A DNA stretch of 42,291 nucleotides from positions 1 through 42,291 of the forward strand of contig CAMLSA010000018.1 of NCBI GenBank assembly GCA_946482655.1. The letters are read 5' to 3'. This document shows, piece by piece, positions 1 to 9,261 of this stretch (the first letter of the stretch is position 1; each line of letters opens with the position of its first letter). Under the pieces are notes generated by a model. The model saw only the letters and a list, made by a program, of their open reading frames with translations. It made no database searches and was not told the origin of the DNA. The translations under genes were made by a program, and so were the position numbers. The stretch comes from an uncultured Sphingomonas sp. GTDB lineage: Bacteria; Pseudomonadota; Alphaproteobacteria; Sphingomonadales; Sphingomonadaceae.

Positions 1-2
1 AG

Positions 3-1235
3 GCGGCCGTTGCGGCGCTCTCGGACGATGCCGAGATCTGCGGCTGCAACGGCGTTTCCAAGGGCAAGGTCGTCGCTTCGATCGAGGACGGCGCCTGCAC
101 GCTCGACGCGGTCCGCGCTACCTGCAAGGCCTCGGCCTCGTGCGGCTCGTGCACCGGGCTGGTCGAGCAGCTGCTGGCGATCACCCTCGGCGACGAATAT
201 GACGGCGAACGCGTCACCAGGACGATATGCAAGTGCAGCAGCTTCACCCATGACGACGTCCGCCGCGAGATCGTCGCGCAGGAGATGAAGTCGATCCCGG
301 AGGTGATGCAGAAGCTCCACTGGACGACGCCCGACGGCTGCTCCTCCTGCCGTCCGGCGCTCAACTATTATCTGCTCTGCGCCCATCCGGGCGACTATGT
401 CGACGATCAGCAGAGCCGCTTCGTCAACGAGCGCCTCCACGCCAACATCCAGAAGGACGGCACCTATTCGGTTGTGCCGCGGATGTGGGGCGGGCTCACC
501 AACCCGCGCGAGCTGCGCGCGATAGCCGACGTCGTCGAGAAGTACAACGCGCCGATGGTCAAGGTGACCGGCGGCCAGCGGCTCGACATCTTCGGCATCA
601 AGAAGGAGGACCTGCCCGCCGTGTGGGCGGATCTCAACGCGGCCGGCATGGTCTCGGGCCACGCCTATGGCAAGGCGCTGCGCACGGTGAAGACCTGCGT
701 CGGCTCCGAATGGTGCAGGTTCGGGACCCAGGACTCGACCGGACTCGGCGTCCAGGTCGAACAGATGACCTGGGGCTCATGGATGCCGCACAAGTTCAAG
801 ATCGCGGTGTCGGGCTGCCCGCGCAACTGTGCCGAGGCGACGATCAAGGATTTCGGCGTGATCTGCGTGGACTCGGGCTATGAGCTGCATGTCGCCGGCA
901 ACGGCGGCATCAAGGTCCGCGTCACCGACCTGCTCTGCAAGGTTTCGACCGAGCAGCAGGCGCTCGACTATTGCGCGGCCTTCATCCAGCTCTATCGCGA
1001 GGAAGCCTGGTATCTCGAGCGCACCGCGCCCTGGGTCGAGCGGGTCGGCATCGACTATGTCCGAAGCCGCATCGTCGACGACGAGGTCGGCCGCGAAGCG
1101 CTGACCAGCCGCTTCCTCTTCTCCCAGAGCTTCTCGCAGGACGATCCCTGGGCCGCGCGCGCGGCCGGCGCCGATCGCGAACAGCATGCGCATCTGGGCG
1201 AGTTCCGCCCGCTCGTCCTCCAGGCAGCGGAGTAA
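3..1235 (+). CDS. nirB: Assimilatory nitrite reductase large subunit NirB, 3' part
   Basis: C-terminal 410 residues of a gene that enters from the left edge. NirB reduces nitrite to ammonium with NAD(P)H in the cytoplasm. The fragment opens with a BFD-like [2Fe-2S] domain (CGC near residue 14, then CGSC about 35 residues later). The ferredoxin-like and siroheme half of nitrite/sulfite reductases follows. The [4Fe-4S]-siroheme cysteines appear as CVGSEWC near 700-720 and SGCPRNCAE near 815-838, the standard C-x5-C and C-x3-C pattern. The FAD/NAD-binding N-terminus lies outside the window. The stop is followed 5 nt later by nirD, so this is the 5' member of a nitrate assimilation operon here. 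The reading frame is open to the left edge; an internal ATG at 285 is not the start. Confidence 0.95.
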   Translation, partial: AAVAALSDDAEICGCNGVSKGKVVASIEDGACTLDAVRATCKASASCGSCTGLVEQLLAITLGDEYDGERVTRTICKCSSFTHDDVRREIVAQEMKSIPEVMQKLHWTTPDGCSSCRPALNYYLLCAHPGDYVDDQQSRFVNERLHANIQKDGTYSVVPRMWGGLTNPRELRAIADVVEKYNAPMVKVTGGQRLDIFGIKKEDLPAVWADLNAAGMVSGHAYGKALRTVKTCVGSEWCRFGTQDSTGLGVQVEQMTWGSWMPHKFKIAVSGCPRNCAEATIKDFGVICVDSGYELHVAGNGGIKVRVTDLLCKVSTEQQALDYCAAFIQLYREEAWYLERTAPWVERVGIDYVRSRIVDDEVGREALTSRFLFSQSFSQDDPWAARAAGADREQHAHLGEFRPLVLQAAE

Positions 1236-1240
1236 AGATC

Positions 1241-1600
1241 ATGATCGGAGACTGGATAGACGTCGGCGCGATGGCCGAAATCCCGGTGCGGGGCGCCCGC
1301 ACCATCAAAACCGGCGCCAATGGGACGGGGGGCGAGGAGATCGCCATCTTCCGGACCAGCGGCAACAAGGTCTACGCGCTGGTCAACCGCTGCCCGCACA
1401 AGCATGGGCCGCTCAGCCAGGGCATCGTCCATGGCGATGCGGTCGCCTGCCCGCTGCACAATTGGCGGATTTCGCTGTCGACCGGCGAGGCGCTCGGCGA
1501 GGACAAGGGCTGCGTGCCAACGATCCCGGTGAAGATCGACGCCGGACGGGTGCTGATCTCGCGGCTCGCGATGCTGGCGAACGTCGCGGCGGCCGCATGA
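1241..1600 (+). CDS. nirD: Nitrite reductase small subunit NirD (Rieske-type)
   Basis: 119 residues, the usual size for NirD, the small partner of NirB in NAD(P)H-dependent nitrite reduction. It has a Rieske-like fold with CPH near residue 50 and CPLH 16 residues later, so both Cys-His pairs for a [2Fe-2S] cluster are kept; many NirD proteins have lost them. The ATG at 1241 lies 5 nt after the nirB stop, with AAAG only as a weak ribosome site, suggesting translational coupling. The gene overlaps nasA by the ATGA at 1597. A longer upstream in-frame extension exists but would run inside nirB. Confidence 0.93.
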   Translation: MIGDWIDVGAMAEIPVRGARTIKTGANGTGGEEIAIFRTSGNKVYALVNRCPHKHGPLSQGIVHGDAVACPLHNWRISLSTGEALGEDKGCVPTIPVKIDAGRVLISRLAMLANVAAAA

Positions 1601-4218
1601 GCGAAGCCGCGCCGATCCGTACGACCTGCGCTTATTGCGGCGTCGGCTGCGGCGTGATCGCGACCCCTGTCGAGGGCCGCACCGTCCACATCGCCGGCGA
1701 TCCCGACCATCCGGCCAATCGCGGCAAGCTCTGTTCGAAGGGCACGCATCTCGGCGAGACGGTCGGCCTCGAGGGGCGGCTGCTCCACCCGATGATCGGC
1801 ACGAAGCAGGCGAGCTGGGACAAGGCGCTCGATCTGGTCGCGCGGCGTTTCCGCGAAACCATCGCCAAGCACGGGCCCGACAGCGTCGCGCTCTACGTCT
1901 CGGGTCAGCTGCTGACCGAGGATTATTATGTCGCCAACAAGCTGATGAAGGGTTTCATCGGCTCGGCGAACATCGACACCAATTCGCGGCTGTGCATGTC
2001 GAGCGCGGTCGCGGGCCATGCCCGCTCCTTCGGCGAGGACGTTGTTTCCGCGAGCTATGATGATCTCGACGAGGCCGACCTGATCGTGCTGATAGGATCG
2101 AACACCGCCTGGTGTCATCCGATCGTCTATCAGCGCATCCAGGCGGCGCGGGCGGCGCGCGGCACCAAGCTGGTGGTGATCGATCCACGCCGCACCGAGA
2201 CCTGCGAGGATGTCGACCTCCACCTCGCGATCCGGCCAGGCAGCGACGTCGCACTGATGAACGGTTTGCTCGCCCATTGCCGGCGCGGCGACCTGATCGA
2301 CGAGGAGTTTCTGGCCGCGAGCGTGACCACCCCGGACGCGTTCTGGGAAAAGATCGAGCCGAACAGCGACCTGTGGAGCGTGGCCAGGACCTGCGATGTG
2401 GCGCCCGATCAGCTGCTCCGCTTCTTCGAAATGTTCGCCGCCCATCCGCGCACCGTCACGATGTTCAGCCAGGGCATCAACCAGGCGCTGCGCGGGACCG
2501 ATCAGGTCAATGCGATCATCAATCTCCATCTCGCCACCGGCCGGATCGGCAAGCCCGGCGCGGCCCCCTTTTCGATCACCGGCCAGCCCAACGCGATGGG
2601 CGGCCGGGAGGTCGGCGGGCTCGCGTCGACCCTCGCCGCGCACATGGATTTCGCTCCCGAGAATGTCGCCCGCGTCGGCCGGTTCTGGGCGGCACAGAAG
2701 ATGGCGGCCAAGCCGGGCCTGAAGGCGGTCGAGATGTTTCGGGCACTGGGCGAGGGCCGGATCAAGGCGATCTGGATCATGGGCACCAACCCGGCCGTGA
2801 GCATGCCCGACGCGGGCCGGGTGCGCGAGGCGCTCGCCGCCTGCCCGTTCGTCGTCATCTCCGATTGCATCGCCGACACGGACACGGGTCGCTTTGCGCA
2901 TGTCCGCCTCCCCGCCGCCGGCTGGGGCGAGAAGGACGGCACCGTCACCAACAGCGAGCGCCGCATCAGCCGCCAGCGCCAGTTCCTGCCCTATGCCGGG
3001 GAGGCCAAACCCGACTGGTGGATCATGACCGAGGTGGCCCGGCGGATGGGCTGGGGCAGTGCCTTCGGCTATGAACGCCCGGCCGACATCTATCGCGAGC
3101 ATGCCCGGCTCTCCGCCTATGACAACAAGGGCGCCCGCCTGTTCGACCTGCGCCGCCATGCCGCGATCGGCAATCCCGATTATGATGCGATGGAACCGTG
3201 GCGATGGAGCGACCGCCCGTTCGCGGACGGCCGCTTCCCAACCGCCGACGGCAAGGCCCGGCTGGTGACGACCGTCCAGGCCGCGCTAGCCGAGCCGCTG
3301 CGCGACTGGCCGCTGACCCTGAACACCGGCCGCTATCGGGACCAGTGGCACACAATGACGCGGACCGGCCTGTCGCCCAAGCTGGCGCGTCACCGCGAGG
3401 AGCCGCTGGTCGAGATCAACCCCGAGGATTGCGAGCGGCTCGGCCTGAGCGACGGCGATATCGCTCGCGTCTCGACCCCTCAAGGGTCCAGCCTGTTCCG
3501 GGTCCAGGCAAGCGAGGGCCAGCGGCGCGGCGACATCTTCACGCCGATCCACTGGACCGATCGCCAGTCGAGCGGCGGCCGCACCGGCCTGCTGCCGCGT
3601 CCGCTCACCGATCCGCATTCGGGCCAGCCCGGCTTCAAGTCGACCCCGGCCAACGTCGAGAAGGTCGTGATCGAATGGCGCGGCTTCCTGATCGTCCGGG
3701 GCGAACCGAAGAGTTGGCCGCAAAGCCTGTGGGCGACGCGGGTCACCGTGCCCGGCGGCGCGCTCTACGAGCTGGCGGGAACGGGCCGGGACGATGTGCT
3801 CGATGCCTGCCTGCCGGCGGGTTCGCGGATCGAGGCGGCCGACGCCGCGCGCGGCACGCGCCGGATCGCGATCCTGGCGGGCGACAGGCTGGCGGCTGTG
3901 CTGTTCGTCACCCGCACCGGCGAGCTTCCGAGCCGCGAATGGCTGGTCGCGCAGCTCGGGGCGCCCCAGGTGGCCCCGACCCTGCTCGCCGGCCGGGCGC
4001 CTGGGGCGCAACCCGATCGCGGCGCCTTGATCTGTTCCTGCTTCGACATCGGCCTCAAGACGATCGTCGCGGCGATCGCCGAGCGGCAGCTTGCCGATGT
4101 CTCCGCGATCGGCCAGGCCCTCGGCGCCGGCACCAATTGCGGATCCTGCCGCCCGGCGCTCGCCCGGATTCTCGCCGAAACACTGCCCGTGAAGGAGCCC
4201 GTTCATGCAGCCGAATGA
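1597..4218 (+). CDS. nasA: Assimilatory nitrate reductase catalytic subunit
   Basis: 873 residues. It reduces nitrate to nitrite in the cytoplasm with a bis-MGD molybdenum cofactor. The N-terminal [4Fe-4S] ligands are C11, C14, C18 and C46 (C-x2-C-x3-C-x27-C). The likely Mo ligand is C133 in the SRLCMSS stretch. The molybdopterin oxidoreductase domain is followed by a molydopterin-dinucleotide-binding domain (from about residue 565, around LNTGRYRDQWHTMTRTG). The last 60 residues are a BFD-like [2Fe-2S] domain (CSC and CGSC), as in Klebsiella-type NasA, which allows electron entry from a separate donor. Start ATG overlaps the nirD stop (ATGA) and the 3' end overlaps the next gene by 14 nt, so the four genes form one operon. 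No separate NADH-binding NasC subunit is visible here. Confidence 0.95.
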   Translation: MSEAAPIRTTCAYCGVGCGVIATPVEGRTVHIAGDPDHPANRGKLCSKGTHLGETVGLEGRLLHPMIGTKQASWDKALDLVARRFRETIAKHGPDSVALYVSGQLLTEDYYVANKLMKGFIGSANIDTNSRLCMSSAVAGHARSFGEDVVSASYDDLDEADLIVLIGSNTAWCHPIVYQRIQAARAARGTKLVVIDPRRTETCEDVDLHLAIRPGSDVALMNGLLAHCRRGDLIDEEFLAASVTTPDAFWEKIEPNSDLWSVARTCDVAPDQLLRFFEMFAAHPRTVTMFSQGINQALRGTDQVNAIINLHLATGRIGKPGAAPFSITGQPNAMGGREVGGLASTLAAHMDFAPENVARVGRFWAAQKMAAKPGLKAVEMFRALGEGRIKAIWIMGTNPAVSMPDAGRVREALAACPFVVISDCIADTDTGRFAHVRLPAAGWGEKDGTVTNSERRISRQRQFLPYAGEAKPDWWIMTEVARRMGWGSAFGYERPADIYREHARLSAYDNKGARLFDLRRHAAIGNPDYDAMEPWRWSDRPFADGRFPTADGKARLVTTVQAALAEPLRDWPLTLNTGRYRDQWHTMTRTGLSPKLARHREEPLVEINPEDCERLGLSDGDIARVSTPQGSSLFRVQASEGQRRGDIFTPIHWTDRQSSGGRTGLLPRPLTDPHSGQPGFKSTPANVEKVVIEWRGFLIVRGEPKSWPQSLWATRVTVPGGALYELAGTGRDDVLDACLPAGSRIEAADAARGTRRIAILAGDRLAAVLFVTRTGELPSREWLVAQLGAPQVAPTLLAGRAPGAQPDRGALICSCFDIGLKTIVAAIAERQLADVSAIGQALGAGTNCGSCRPALARILAETLPVKEPVHAAE

Positions 4219-4990
4219 ACCGATCGCACCCGGCAGCGTCTGGCTGGTCGGCGCGGGACCCGGCGATCCCGACCTGCTCACCCGCAAGGCCGAGCGGCTG
4301 ATCGCGGCGGCGGACATCATCTTCCACGATGCCCTCGTCGGCTCTGCCATCCTCGACCTTGCCGCTCCGGGCGCCGCGCTGGTCAGCGTCGGCAAGCGAT
4401 CCGGCCGCCATTCGAAGGATCAGGGGTCGATCAACGACCTGCTACTGGCTGCGGCGCTCGAGGGCCGCCGCGTGGTTCGCCTCAAGGGTGGCGACCCGTC
4501 GATCTTCGGCCGTTCGACCGAGGAGCTCGATCATCTCTCCGCGCGTGGCGTGCCCGTCCATATCTGCCCCGGTATCACCGCCGCCAGCGCCGCCGCCGCG
4601 AGCGGGCTCGCCTCGCTGACCCTGCGCGGTCTCGCGCGGCGGCTGACCTTCGTCACCGCCCATGCCCGGACGGGCGAAACGATAGACCTCGACTGGGAGG
4701 CACTGGCCGCGCCCGACACGACGCTCGCCGTCTATATGGGCCGCGCGGCCGCGCCCGAGATCGTCCGCAACCTGCTCGCCGCCGGCCGCGCGCCCGACAC
4801 GCCGGTGATGATTGCGGTCAACATATCGCTGCCCACCGAGCGGTTGATCCGGGGCAAGCTTTCGGCCCTGCCGTTCCTCACTGCGACGATCAGCGACGAC
4901 GATCCCACTCTGCTGCTGATCGGCGAGGCGACCCGCGCAACGGCGCGCATGGTGGCCGACACCCAGCTTCGGGTGCCTGCCGCGGATTGA
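4205..4990 (+). CDS. cobA: Uroporphyrinogen-III C-methyltransferase (siroheme pathway)
   Basis: 261 residues, the SUMT family size. It methylates uroporphyrinogen III twice with S-adenosylmethionine to give precorrin-2, the precursor of siroheme. The N-terminus has the SUMT signature VGAGPGDPDLLT. GGDPSIFGRSTEE near residue 98 is the SAM-binding loop, and PGITAASAA follows. There is no CysG dehydrogenase/ferrochelatase domain, so precorrin-2 must be finished by another protein. Its place at the end of nirB-nirD-nasA fits supply of siroheme to NirB. ATG at 4205 overlaps nasA. The name nasF or sumT would also fit. Confidence 0.9.
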   Translation: MQPNEPIAPGSVWLVGAGPGDPDLLTRKAERLIAAADIIFHDALVGSAILDLAAPGAALVSVGKRSGRHSKDQGSINDLLLAAALEGRRVVRLKGGDPSIFGRSTEELDHLSARGVPVHICPGITAASAAAASGLASLTLRGLARRLTFVTAHARTGETIDLDWEALAAPDTTLAVYMGRAAAPEIVRNLLAAGRAPDTPVMIAVNISLPTERLIRGKLSALPFLTATISDDDPTLLLIGEATRATARMVADTQLRVPAAD

Positions 4991-5078
4991 CGGCTTCACA
5001 GCCCTTCTTCGAGCTCGGATTTCCCATCATGGCGAGCCGGCCGGGTTGCGACCCCCAACGCTCATTTAGGGAGGAAAC

Positions 5079-5153
5079 TGGCTGGGGCGGGAGGATTCGA
5101 ACCTCCGAATGGCGGCACCAAAAGCCGCTGCCTTACCACTTGGCGACGCCCCA
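5079..5153 (-). tRNA. tRNA-Gln (anticodon UUG)
   Basis: 75 nt including an encoded CCA (plus-strand TGG at 5079-5081). On the minus strand the acceptor arm TGGGGCG pairs with CGCCCCA, the T arm carries GGTTCGAATCC, and the anticodon stem-loop around 5116-5130 gives loop CTTTTGG, anticodon TTG. It stands alone between the nitrate operon and an epimerase gene, both on the other strand. Confidence 0.95.
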
Positions 5154-5250
5154 GCATCGCGCGGTGAGCGGGCCATTAAAGCGATCCGCGCGCTATGGGA
5201 AGCCTTGAAGATAGGTTTTCCAATCACCGCCAAGGCTTTAAAGAGGGGGA

Positions 5251-6246
5251 ATGACCACCCTCGTCACCGGCGCGGCCGGCTTCATCGGCATGCACTCCAG
5301 CCTGCGCCTGCTCGCGCGCGGCGAGGAGGTGATCGGGATCGACAATCTCAACGATTATTATTCGGTCCAGCTCAAGCGGGACCGGATCGCCGCAGCTGAG
5401 GCCGCCGGCGGCGACTATCGCTTCATCCAGTGCGACTTCGCCGACCAGGACGCGCTCGAGACGGCGCTGGGCGGTCTCAGCTTCGACCGGATCATCCATC
5501 TCGGCGCGCAGGCGGGGGTTCGCTATTCGATCGAGAATCCGCGAGCTTATGCGCACAGCAACCTCGTCGGCCATCTCAACATGCTCGAACTCGCCCGGCA
5601 TCGCGGGATCTCGCATCTCGTCTATGCCTCCTCCTCCTCGGTCTATGGCGGCAATGACAGCCTGCCGTTCCGGGTCGAAGACCGGGTCGATCACCCGCTG
5701 TCGCTCTATGCCGCAACCAAGAAGGCCGACGAGCTGATGAGCGAGACCTATGCCCACCTCTACCGGCTGCCGCAGACGGGTCTGCGCTTCTTCACCGTCT
5801 ATGGCCCTTGGGGGCGGCCCGACATGGCGCTGTGGCTGTTCACCGACGCGATCTTGCGGGGCTCGCCGATTTCCGTGTTCAATGGTGGCGAGATGCGGCG
5901 CGACTTCACCTATATCGACGATATCGTCAGCGGCGTGATCGCGGCGCTCGATCATCCTCCGGCCGACGACGGCGCCAAAAAGGCTGGTGGCAGCGCGTCG
6001 CCGCATGCGCTCTACAATATCGGCAACCATCGCTCTGAAGAGCTGACCCGGCTGATCGGGCTGATCGAGCAGGCCTGCGGCAAGAGCGCCATCAGGCAGA
6101 TGATGCCGATGCAACCCGGCGACGTGCGTGAGACCTTCGCGGACATCAGCGCGATCGAGCGCGACCTTGGCTTCCACCCGACCACCAGCATAGCCGAGGG
6201 CGTCCCGCGCTTCGTCGACTGGTTTCGCGCCTATCACGGCATTTGA
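5251..6246 (+). CDS. NAD-dependent sugar epimerase, UDP-glucuronate 4-epimerase type
   Basis: 331 residues of the extended short-chain dehydrogenase family. The Rossmann motif is VTGAAGFIG at residues 4-12, and the catalytic YxxxK is SLYAATKKA near 151-158 after the SSS patch. The N-terminal IDNLNDYYSVQLKRDR stretch is typical of the UDP-glucuronate 4-epimerase/capsule group (LpsL, Cap1J), so it likely makes UDP-galacturonate for lipopolysaccharide or capsule. GAGGGGGA just before the ATG is the ribosome site. No other sugar-nucleotide gene is adjacent; polysaccharide genes occur again at 7574 and 31209. The exact substrate cannot be fixed from sequence. Confidence 0.85.
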   Translation: MTTLVTGAAGFIGMHSSLRLLARGEEVIGIDNLNDYYSVQLKRDRIAAAEAAGGDYRFIQCDFADQDALETALGGLSFDRIIHLGAQAGVRYSIENPRAYAHSNLVGHLNMLELARHRGISHLVYASSSSVYGGNDSLPFRVEDRVDHPLSLYAATKKADELMSETYAHLYRLPQTGLRFFTVYGPWGRPDMALWLFTDAILRGSPISVFNGGEMRRDFTYIDDIVSGVIAALDHPPADDGAKKAGGSASPHALYNIGNHRSEELTRLIGLIEQACGKSAIRQMMPMQPGDVRETFADISAIERDLGFHPTTSIAEGVPRFVDWFRAYHGI

Positions 6247-6265
6247 CGTCATGGGGTTTGATCAT

Positions 6266-6622
6266 ATGCCGCGACCGCTTATCGCCGGGCTGATGCTGCT
6301 GGCGCTCGCCGCCTGCGGCCAGCAAGAGCCCCAGGCCCCCGACGGAGAGGCCGAGGACCGCCCACGGATCGCCAGTCTGGAGGATTATGCGCTGCCGGTC
6401 GACACGTCGGACCAGATCACCGCGATCGACGCGGCGACCGGCGACGCCAGCGGGATGCCGCGCGATGGGGGTGCGGTCGTGAAAATACCGAAACCCGAGG
6501 AGCGCTCGATCGGCCAGAAATCCGCCACGGCGACGGCAGCAGTACCGGCGGCGCCACCTGTCGTGGTCCCGCCGCCGCCGCCGCAGGCCGCGCCGGCACT
6601 GACGATCCCGCTGGGGAACTGA
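6266..6622 (+). CDS. Small proline-rich lipoprotein, function unknown
   Basis: 118 residues. It begins MPRPLIAGLMLLALAACGQQ, a lipoprotein signal with lipobox LAAC, so it is probably anchored to the outer or inner membrane. The mature part is acidic, low in complexity, and ends in an alanine/proline tail with runs of P. ATG at 6266 has GGGG 9 nt upstream; an in-frame ATG at 6251 adds five residues that do not improve the signal. It starts soon after the epimerase stop and may be in its operon. I do not recognise a family. Confidence 0.7.
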   Translation: MPRPLIAGLMLLALAACGQQEPQAPDGEAEDRPRIASLEDYALPVDTSDQITAIDAATGDASGMPRDGGAVVKIPKPEERSIGQKSATATAAVPAAPPVVVPPPPPQAAPALTIPLGN

Positions 6623-6647
6623 CGGCGTCGAGGAGAGAAGGTAGGCC

Positions 6648-7529
6648 ATGGGCGATGAGGATCTGAAGGCCCGCGCGATCACGCTCTACGACCTGTTCAC
6701 CCATGGCGGGCAGGACCGGCGCAGCTTCATGGCCGACATGACCAGGCTGGCGGGCAGCGCTGGCGCCGCGCAGTTGCTCATCGCGTCCATCGCCGCCGAT
6801 CCCGCCGCCGCTGCGGTGGTCGCCGAGAACGACAAGCGGCTGAATGCGAAGATGGTTCATTGGAAGGGCGCCGACGGGCGTCAGCTGTTCGGCTATATGG
6901 CCATTCCGAAGAAGCATCCGAAGAAGCCCGCCGCGGTGATGGTGGTCCATGAAAATCGTGGCCTCCAGCCCTATACCAAGGATATCGCGCGGCGGCTCGC
7001 GGTCGCTGGCGTCGTCGGACTGGCGGTCGATTTCCTGGCGCCGGCGGGCGGCACCCCCGCCGACGAGGACAAGGCCCGGCAGATGATCGACGCGCTCGAT
7101 CTCGGCGCGGCGACGGCCGACGGCGTGGCGACGGTCCGCTGGCTCGCGGCGCACAAGCTGCTCAACGGCAAGGTGGGCGTCGTCGGCTTCTGCTGGGGCG
7201 GCGCCATGGCCAATCGCCTCGCGGTCGCCGCCGGGCCGGCGCTCGCGGCCGTCGCCGCCTATTACGGCCCGCCTCCGCCGCCGGGCGAGGCCGCCAAGGT
7301 GAAGAGCGCAGTGATGCTGCATTATGCCGGCAGCGACGACCGGGTGAACGCGGGCGCGACCTCGTGGACGGAGGCGCTGACGGCCGCCCATGTCGACGTC
7401 CGGCGCTTCGACTATCCAGGCACCCAGCACGCCTTCCACAACGACACCTCGGCGGCGCGCTACGACGCCGAGGCAGCGGCGCTGTCCTGGGATCGGACCA
7501 TCGCCTTCTTTCGGGAGAAGCTGACATGA
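6648..7529 (+). CDS. Dienelactone hydrolase family protein
   Basis: 293 residues, alpha/beta hydrolase. The nucleophile elbow GFCWGG near residue 181 has the cysteine typical of carboxymethylenebutenolidases; the acid is in AGSDDRVN near 230 and the histidine in TQHAFHND near 265. There is an N-terminal extension of about 70 residues before the VHENRGLQPY stretch. No obvious signal peptide. GGAGAGAAGG precedes the ATG. It lies 25 nt after the lipoprotein gene, probably co-transcribed. Substrate unknown; many of these are general esterases rather than chlorocatechol enzymes. Confidence 0.88.
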   Translation: MGDEDLKARAITLYDLFTHGGQDRRSFMADMTRLAGSAGAAQLLIASIAADPAAAAVVAENDKRLNAKMVHWKGADGRQLFGYMAIPKKHPKKPAAVMVVHENRGLQPYTKDIARRLAVAGVVGLAVDFLAPAGGTPADEDKARQMIDALDLGAATADGVATVRWLAAHKLLNGKVGVVGFCWGGAMANRLAVAAGPALAAVAAYYGPPPPPGEAAKVKSAVMLHYAGSDDRVNAGATSWTEALTAAHVDVRRFDYPGTQHAFHNDTSAARYDAEAAALSWDRTIAFFREKLT

Positions 7530-7573
7530 CCGAGGCAGCCGCGCTCCAAGCCGCGGCCCCCCATCTTGGGATG

Positions 7574-8299
7574 TCAGCGTCTAGCCTTCCACGCCAAAAG
7601 GAGGATGCGCGGTCCTTCGACGACGTAGCGACGCCACATTCGCCGGGGATCGCTCAGCAACCGGTGTAACCATTCGAGCGACAAACGCCGCATCCAGCGC
7701 GGCGCACGGTTCACGCGGCCAAGGAGGAAATCGATCGAGGCGCCGACGCACAAGGCCGTGCCGCGCGCGCCGGGCGTCGCCTGGATGGCGGCGGCGATCA
7801 ACTCCTGCTGGGGCGAGCCTACCGCGATCAGGATGAAGCGCGCGCCTGATTGGGCGGCGAAGCGTGCCGCCGCTTCACGAGCACCGGGATCGCCGCGCAG
7901 CCCCATCGGGGGAATGTGCTGAACGATCGAAATATCCGGCCGGATCGCGCCGAGCGCGGCGACGTCGCCGGGCATGCCGCCGATCAGGCAGAGCCGGTCG
8001 CCGGCCGCCAGGACATGCGAGAACAGCCGTGGGGTGAGATCGCTTCCCGGCACCACGGGGAGGCGGATGCCCTCGAGCGACGCCAGGGCGGCTAGAACCC
8101 GGCTGTCACACAAGCGCCAGGTCGCGTTCCGGTAGGCGCGGTGTTCGTCGCTGTCGCGGTCGAGGCCGGAGAGGCGCACGACATGGTCGACATTGGGCGT
8201 GACGAGATAGGCGAACCCGCTGTCGGCACCGCGCCCGCGCAGCAGCGCCAATACCGCCTCTTCGTCCAATTGCTCGAAGCTCACGCCGAGATAATCCAT
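7574..8299 (-). CDS. WecG/TagA/CpsF family glycosyltransferase
   Basis: 241 residues. Family members transfer N-acetylmannosamine-type sugars to a lipid-linked acceptor in capsule or teichoic acid synthesis. Visible landmarks are TPNVDHVVRLS near residue 35, where the catalytic Asp of TagA lies, GSDLTPRLF near 85, and the C-terminal GVGSPQQE-like stretch AVGSPQQELIA with LGRVNRAPRWMRRLSLEWLHRLLSDPRR, split here by family-conserved Arg/Trp residues. ATG at 8299 has a clean GGGAGG site 4 nt upstream. A TTG at 8338 would add 13 residues and lacks such a site. It converges with the hydrolase gene. Confidence 0.87.
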   Translation of the reverse strand: MDYLGVSFEQLDEEAVLALLRGRGADSGFAYLVTPNVDHVVRLSGLDRDSDEHRAYRNATWRLCDSRVLAALASLEGIRLPVVPGSDLTPRLFSHVLAAGDRLCLIGGMPGDVAALGAIRPDISIVQHIPPMGLRGDPGAREAAARFAAQSGARFILIAVGSPQQELIAAAIQATPGARGTALCVGASIDFLLGRVNRAPRWMRRLSLEWLHRLLSDPRRMWRRYVVEGPRILLLAWKARR

Positions 8300-8340
8300 G
8301 CGCCTCCCGATCCGGCGATCATAATGGGCGCGGGGCAAAG

Positions 8341-8367
8341 AAAAAGGCCCGGCGTCTCCACCGGGCC
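8341..8367 (-). terminator. Rho-independent terminator after the Bax inhibitor-1 gene
   Basis: Perfect 7-bp stem GGCCCGG/CCGGGCC (8346-8352 with 8361-8367), 8-nt loop, then five T on the minus strand. It sits 25 nt past the stop of the gene at 8393-9121 and just upstream of the glycosyltransferase start. Confidence 0.85.
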
Positions 8368-8392
8368 TTCATTCTTCGGACCAGCCGTCAGA

Positions 8393-9121
8393 TCAGCGGC
8401 GGTCGCCGAGGAACTGCAGCAGGAAGGTGAACATGTTGACGAAGTCGAGGTAGAGCGTCAGCGCGCCCATCACGACCGACTTCCCGGCGAAATCGGTCCC
8501 GGCGACATATTGGTACATGCTCTTGATCTTCTGGGTGTCGTAGGCGGTCAGGCCCGCGAACAGCAGCACGCCCACAGCGCTGATCACCATGTTCATGACC
8601 GGCGACTTGAAGAAGATGTTGAGCAGCGAGGCGATGAGCAGGCCCACCACACCCATGATCAGGAAGGTGCCGAAGCCCGACAGGTCCTTCTTGGTCGTGT
8701 AGCCCCACAGGCTCAGCGACGCAAAGGCGGTCGCGGTCGCGAAGAAGGTGATCGCGATCGACGAACCGGTATAGGCGAGGAACAGCGCCGACATCGACAG
8801 GCCCATCACCGCCGCGAATGCCCAGAACAGGCCCTGTGCCGCCGTGGTAGACAGCCGGTTGATGCCGAAGCTCAGCACCAGCACGAACCCCAGCGGCGCG
8901 AGCACAATCAGCCAGCGCAGGGGTGTCTGGAAGACCTGGGCCGCCATGCCGGACTCGGCGAACAGCAGCGCCACGATGCCGGTGAGCAGCACGCCCGACG
9001 CCATATAGTTGTAGATCGAGAGCATGTAGGACCGCAGCCCAGCATCGTAAGCCGCCTCGGCCACACCGGCCCGTGTCGCGACTGGCGCGGCAGTTGCTCG
9101 GGGGTCAGACCAGTTTGCCAT
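8393..9121 (-). CDS. Bax inhibitor-1/YccA family membrane protein
   Basis: 242 residues, seven predicted membrane segments from about residue 30 to 230. Family landmarks include the internal stretch LSFGINRLSTT, the segment FAGLTAYDTQKIK near residue 195 (the conserved aspartate pH sensor region of TMBIM proteins), and the C-terminal aspartate in LYLDFVNMFTFLLQFLG. The family acts as calcium leak or membrane-stress protein; its bacterial job is not settled. ATG at 9121 has GGAGAG nine nt upstream; a longer open frame reaches 9313 but lacks support. Divergent from thpR. Confidence 0.9.
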   Translation of the reverse strand: MANWSDPRATAAPVATRAGVAEAAYDAGLRSYMLSIYNYMASGVLLTGIVALLFAESGMAAQVFQTPLRWLIVLAPLGFVLVLSFGINRLSTTAAQGLFWAFAAVMGLSMSALFLAYTGSSIAITFFATATAFASLSLWGYTTKKDLSGFGTFLIMGVVGLLIASLLNIFFKSPVMNMVISAVGVLLFAGLTAYDTQKIKSMYQYVAGTDFAGKSVVMGALTLYLDFVNMFTFLLQFLGDRR

Positions 9122-9261
9122 GATGTAAAACTCTCCAATAGCAGCGGCGGGATGCCGCTCGTCCACAATATCGGCCGAACCGAGCATCTTTTCAAGCATA
9201 TCACGTATTAAAGCCGCCGAACCCGCTTGCGTAACCGTCTCACGCCGGATGAGAACGTGAC

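Noticed and set aside
1372..3159. Long antisense frame of 595 codons over nasA
   Set aside because: It runs across a well-supported molybdoenzyme gene; codon-position bias of high-GC DNA gives such frames. No family motif.
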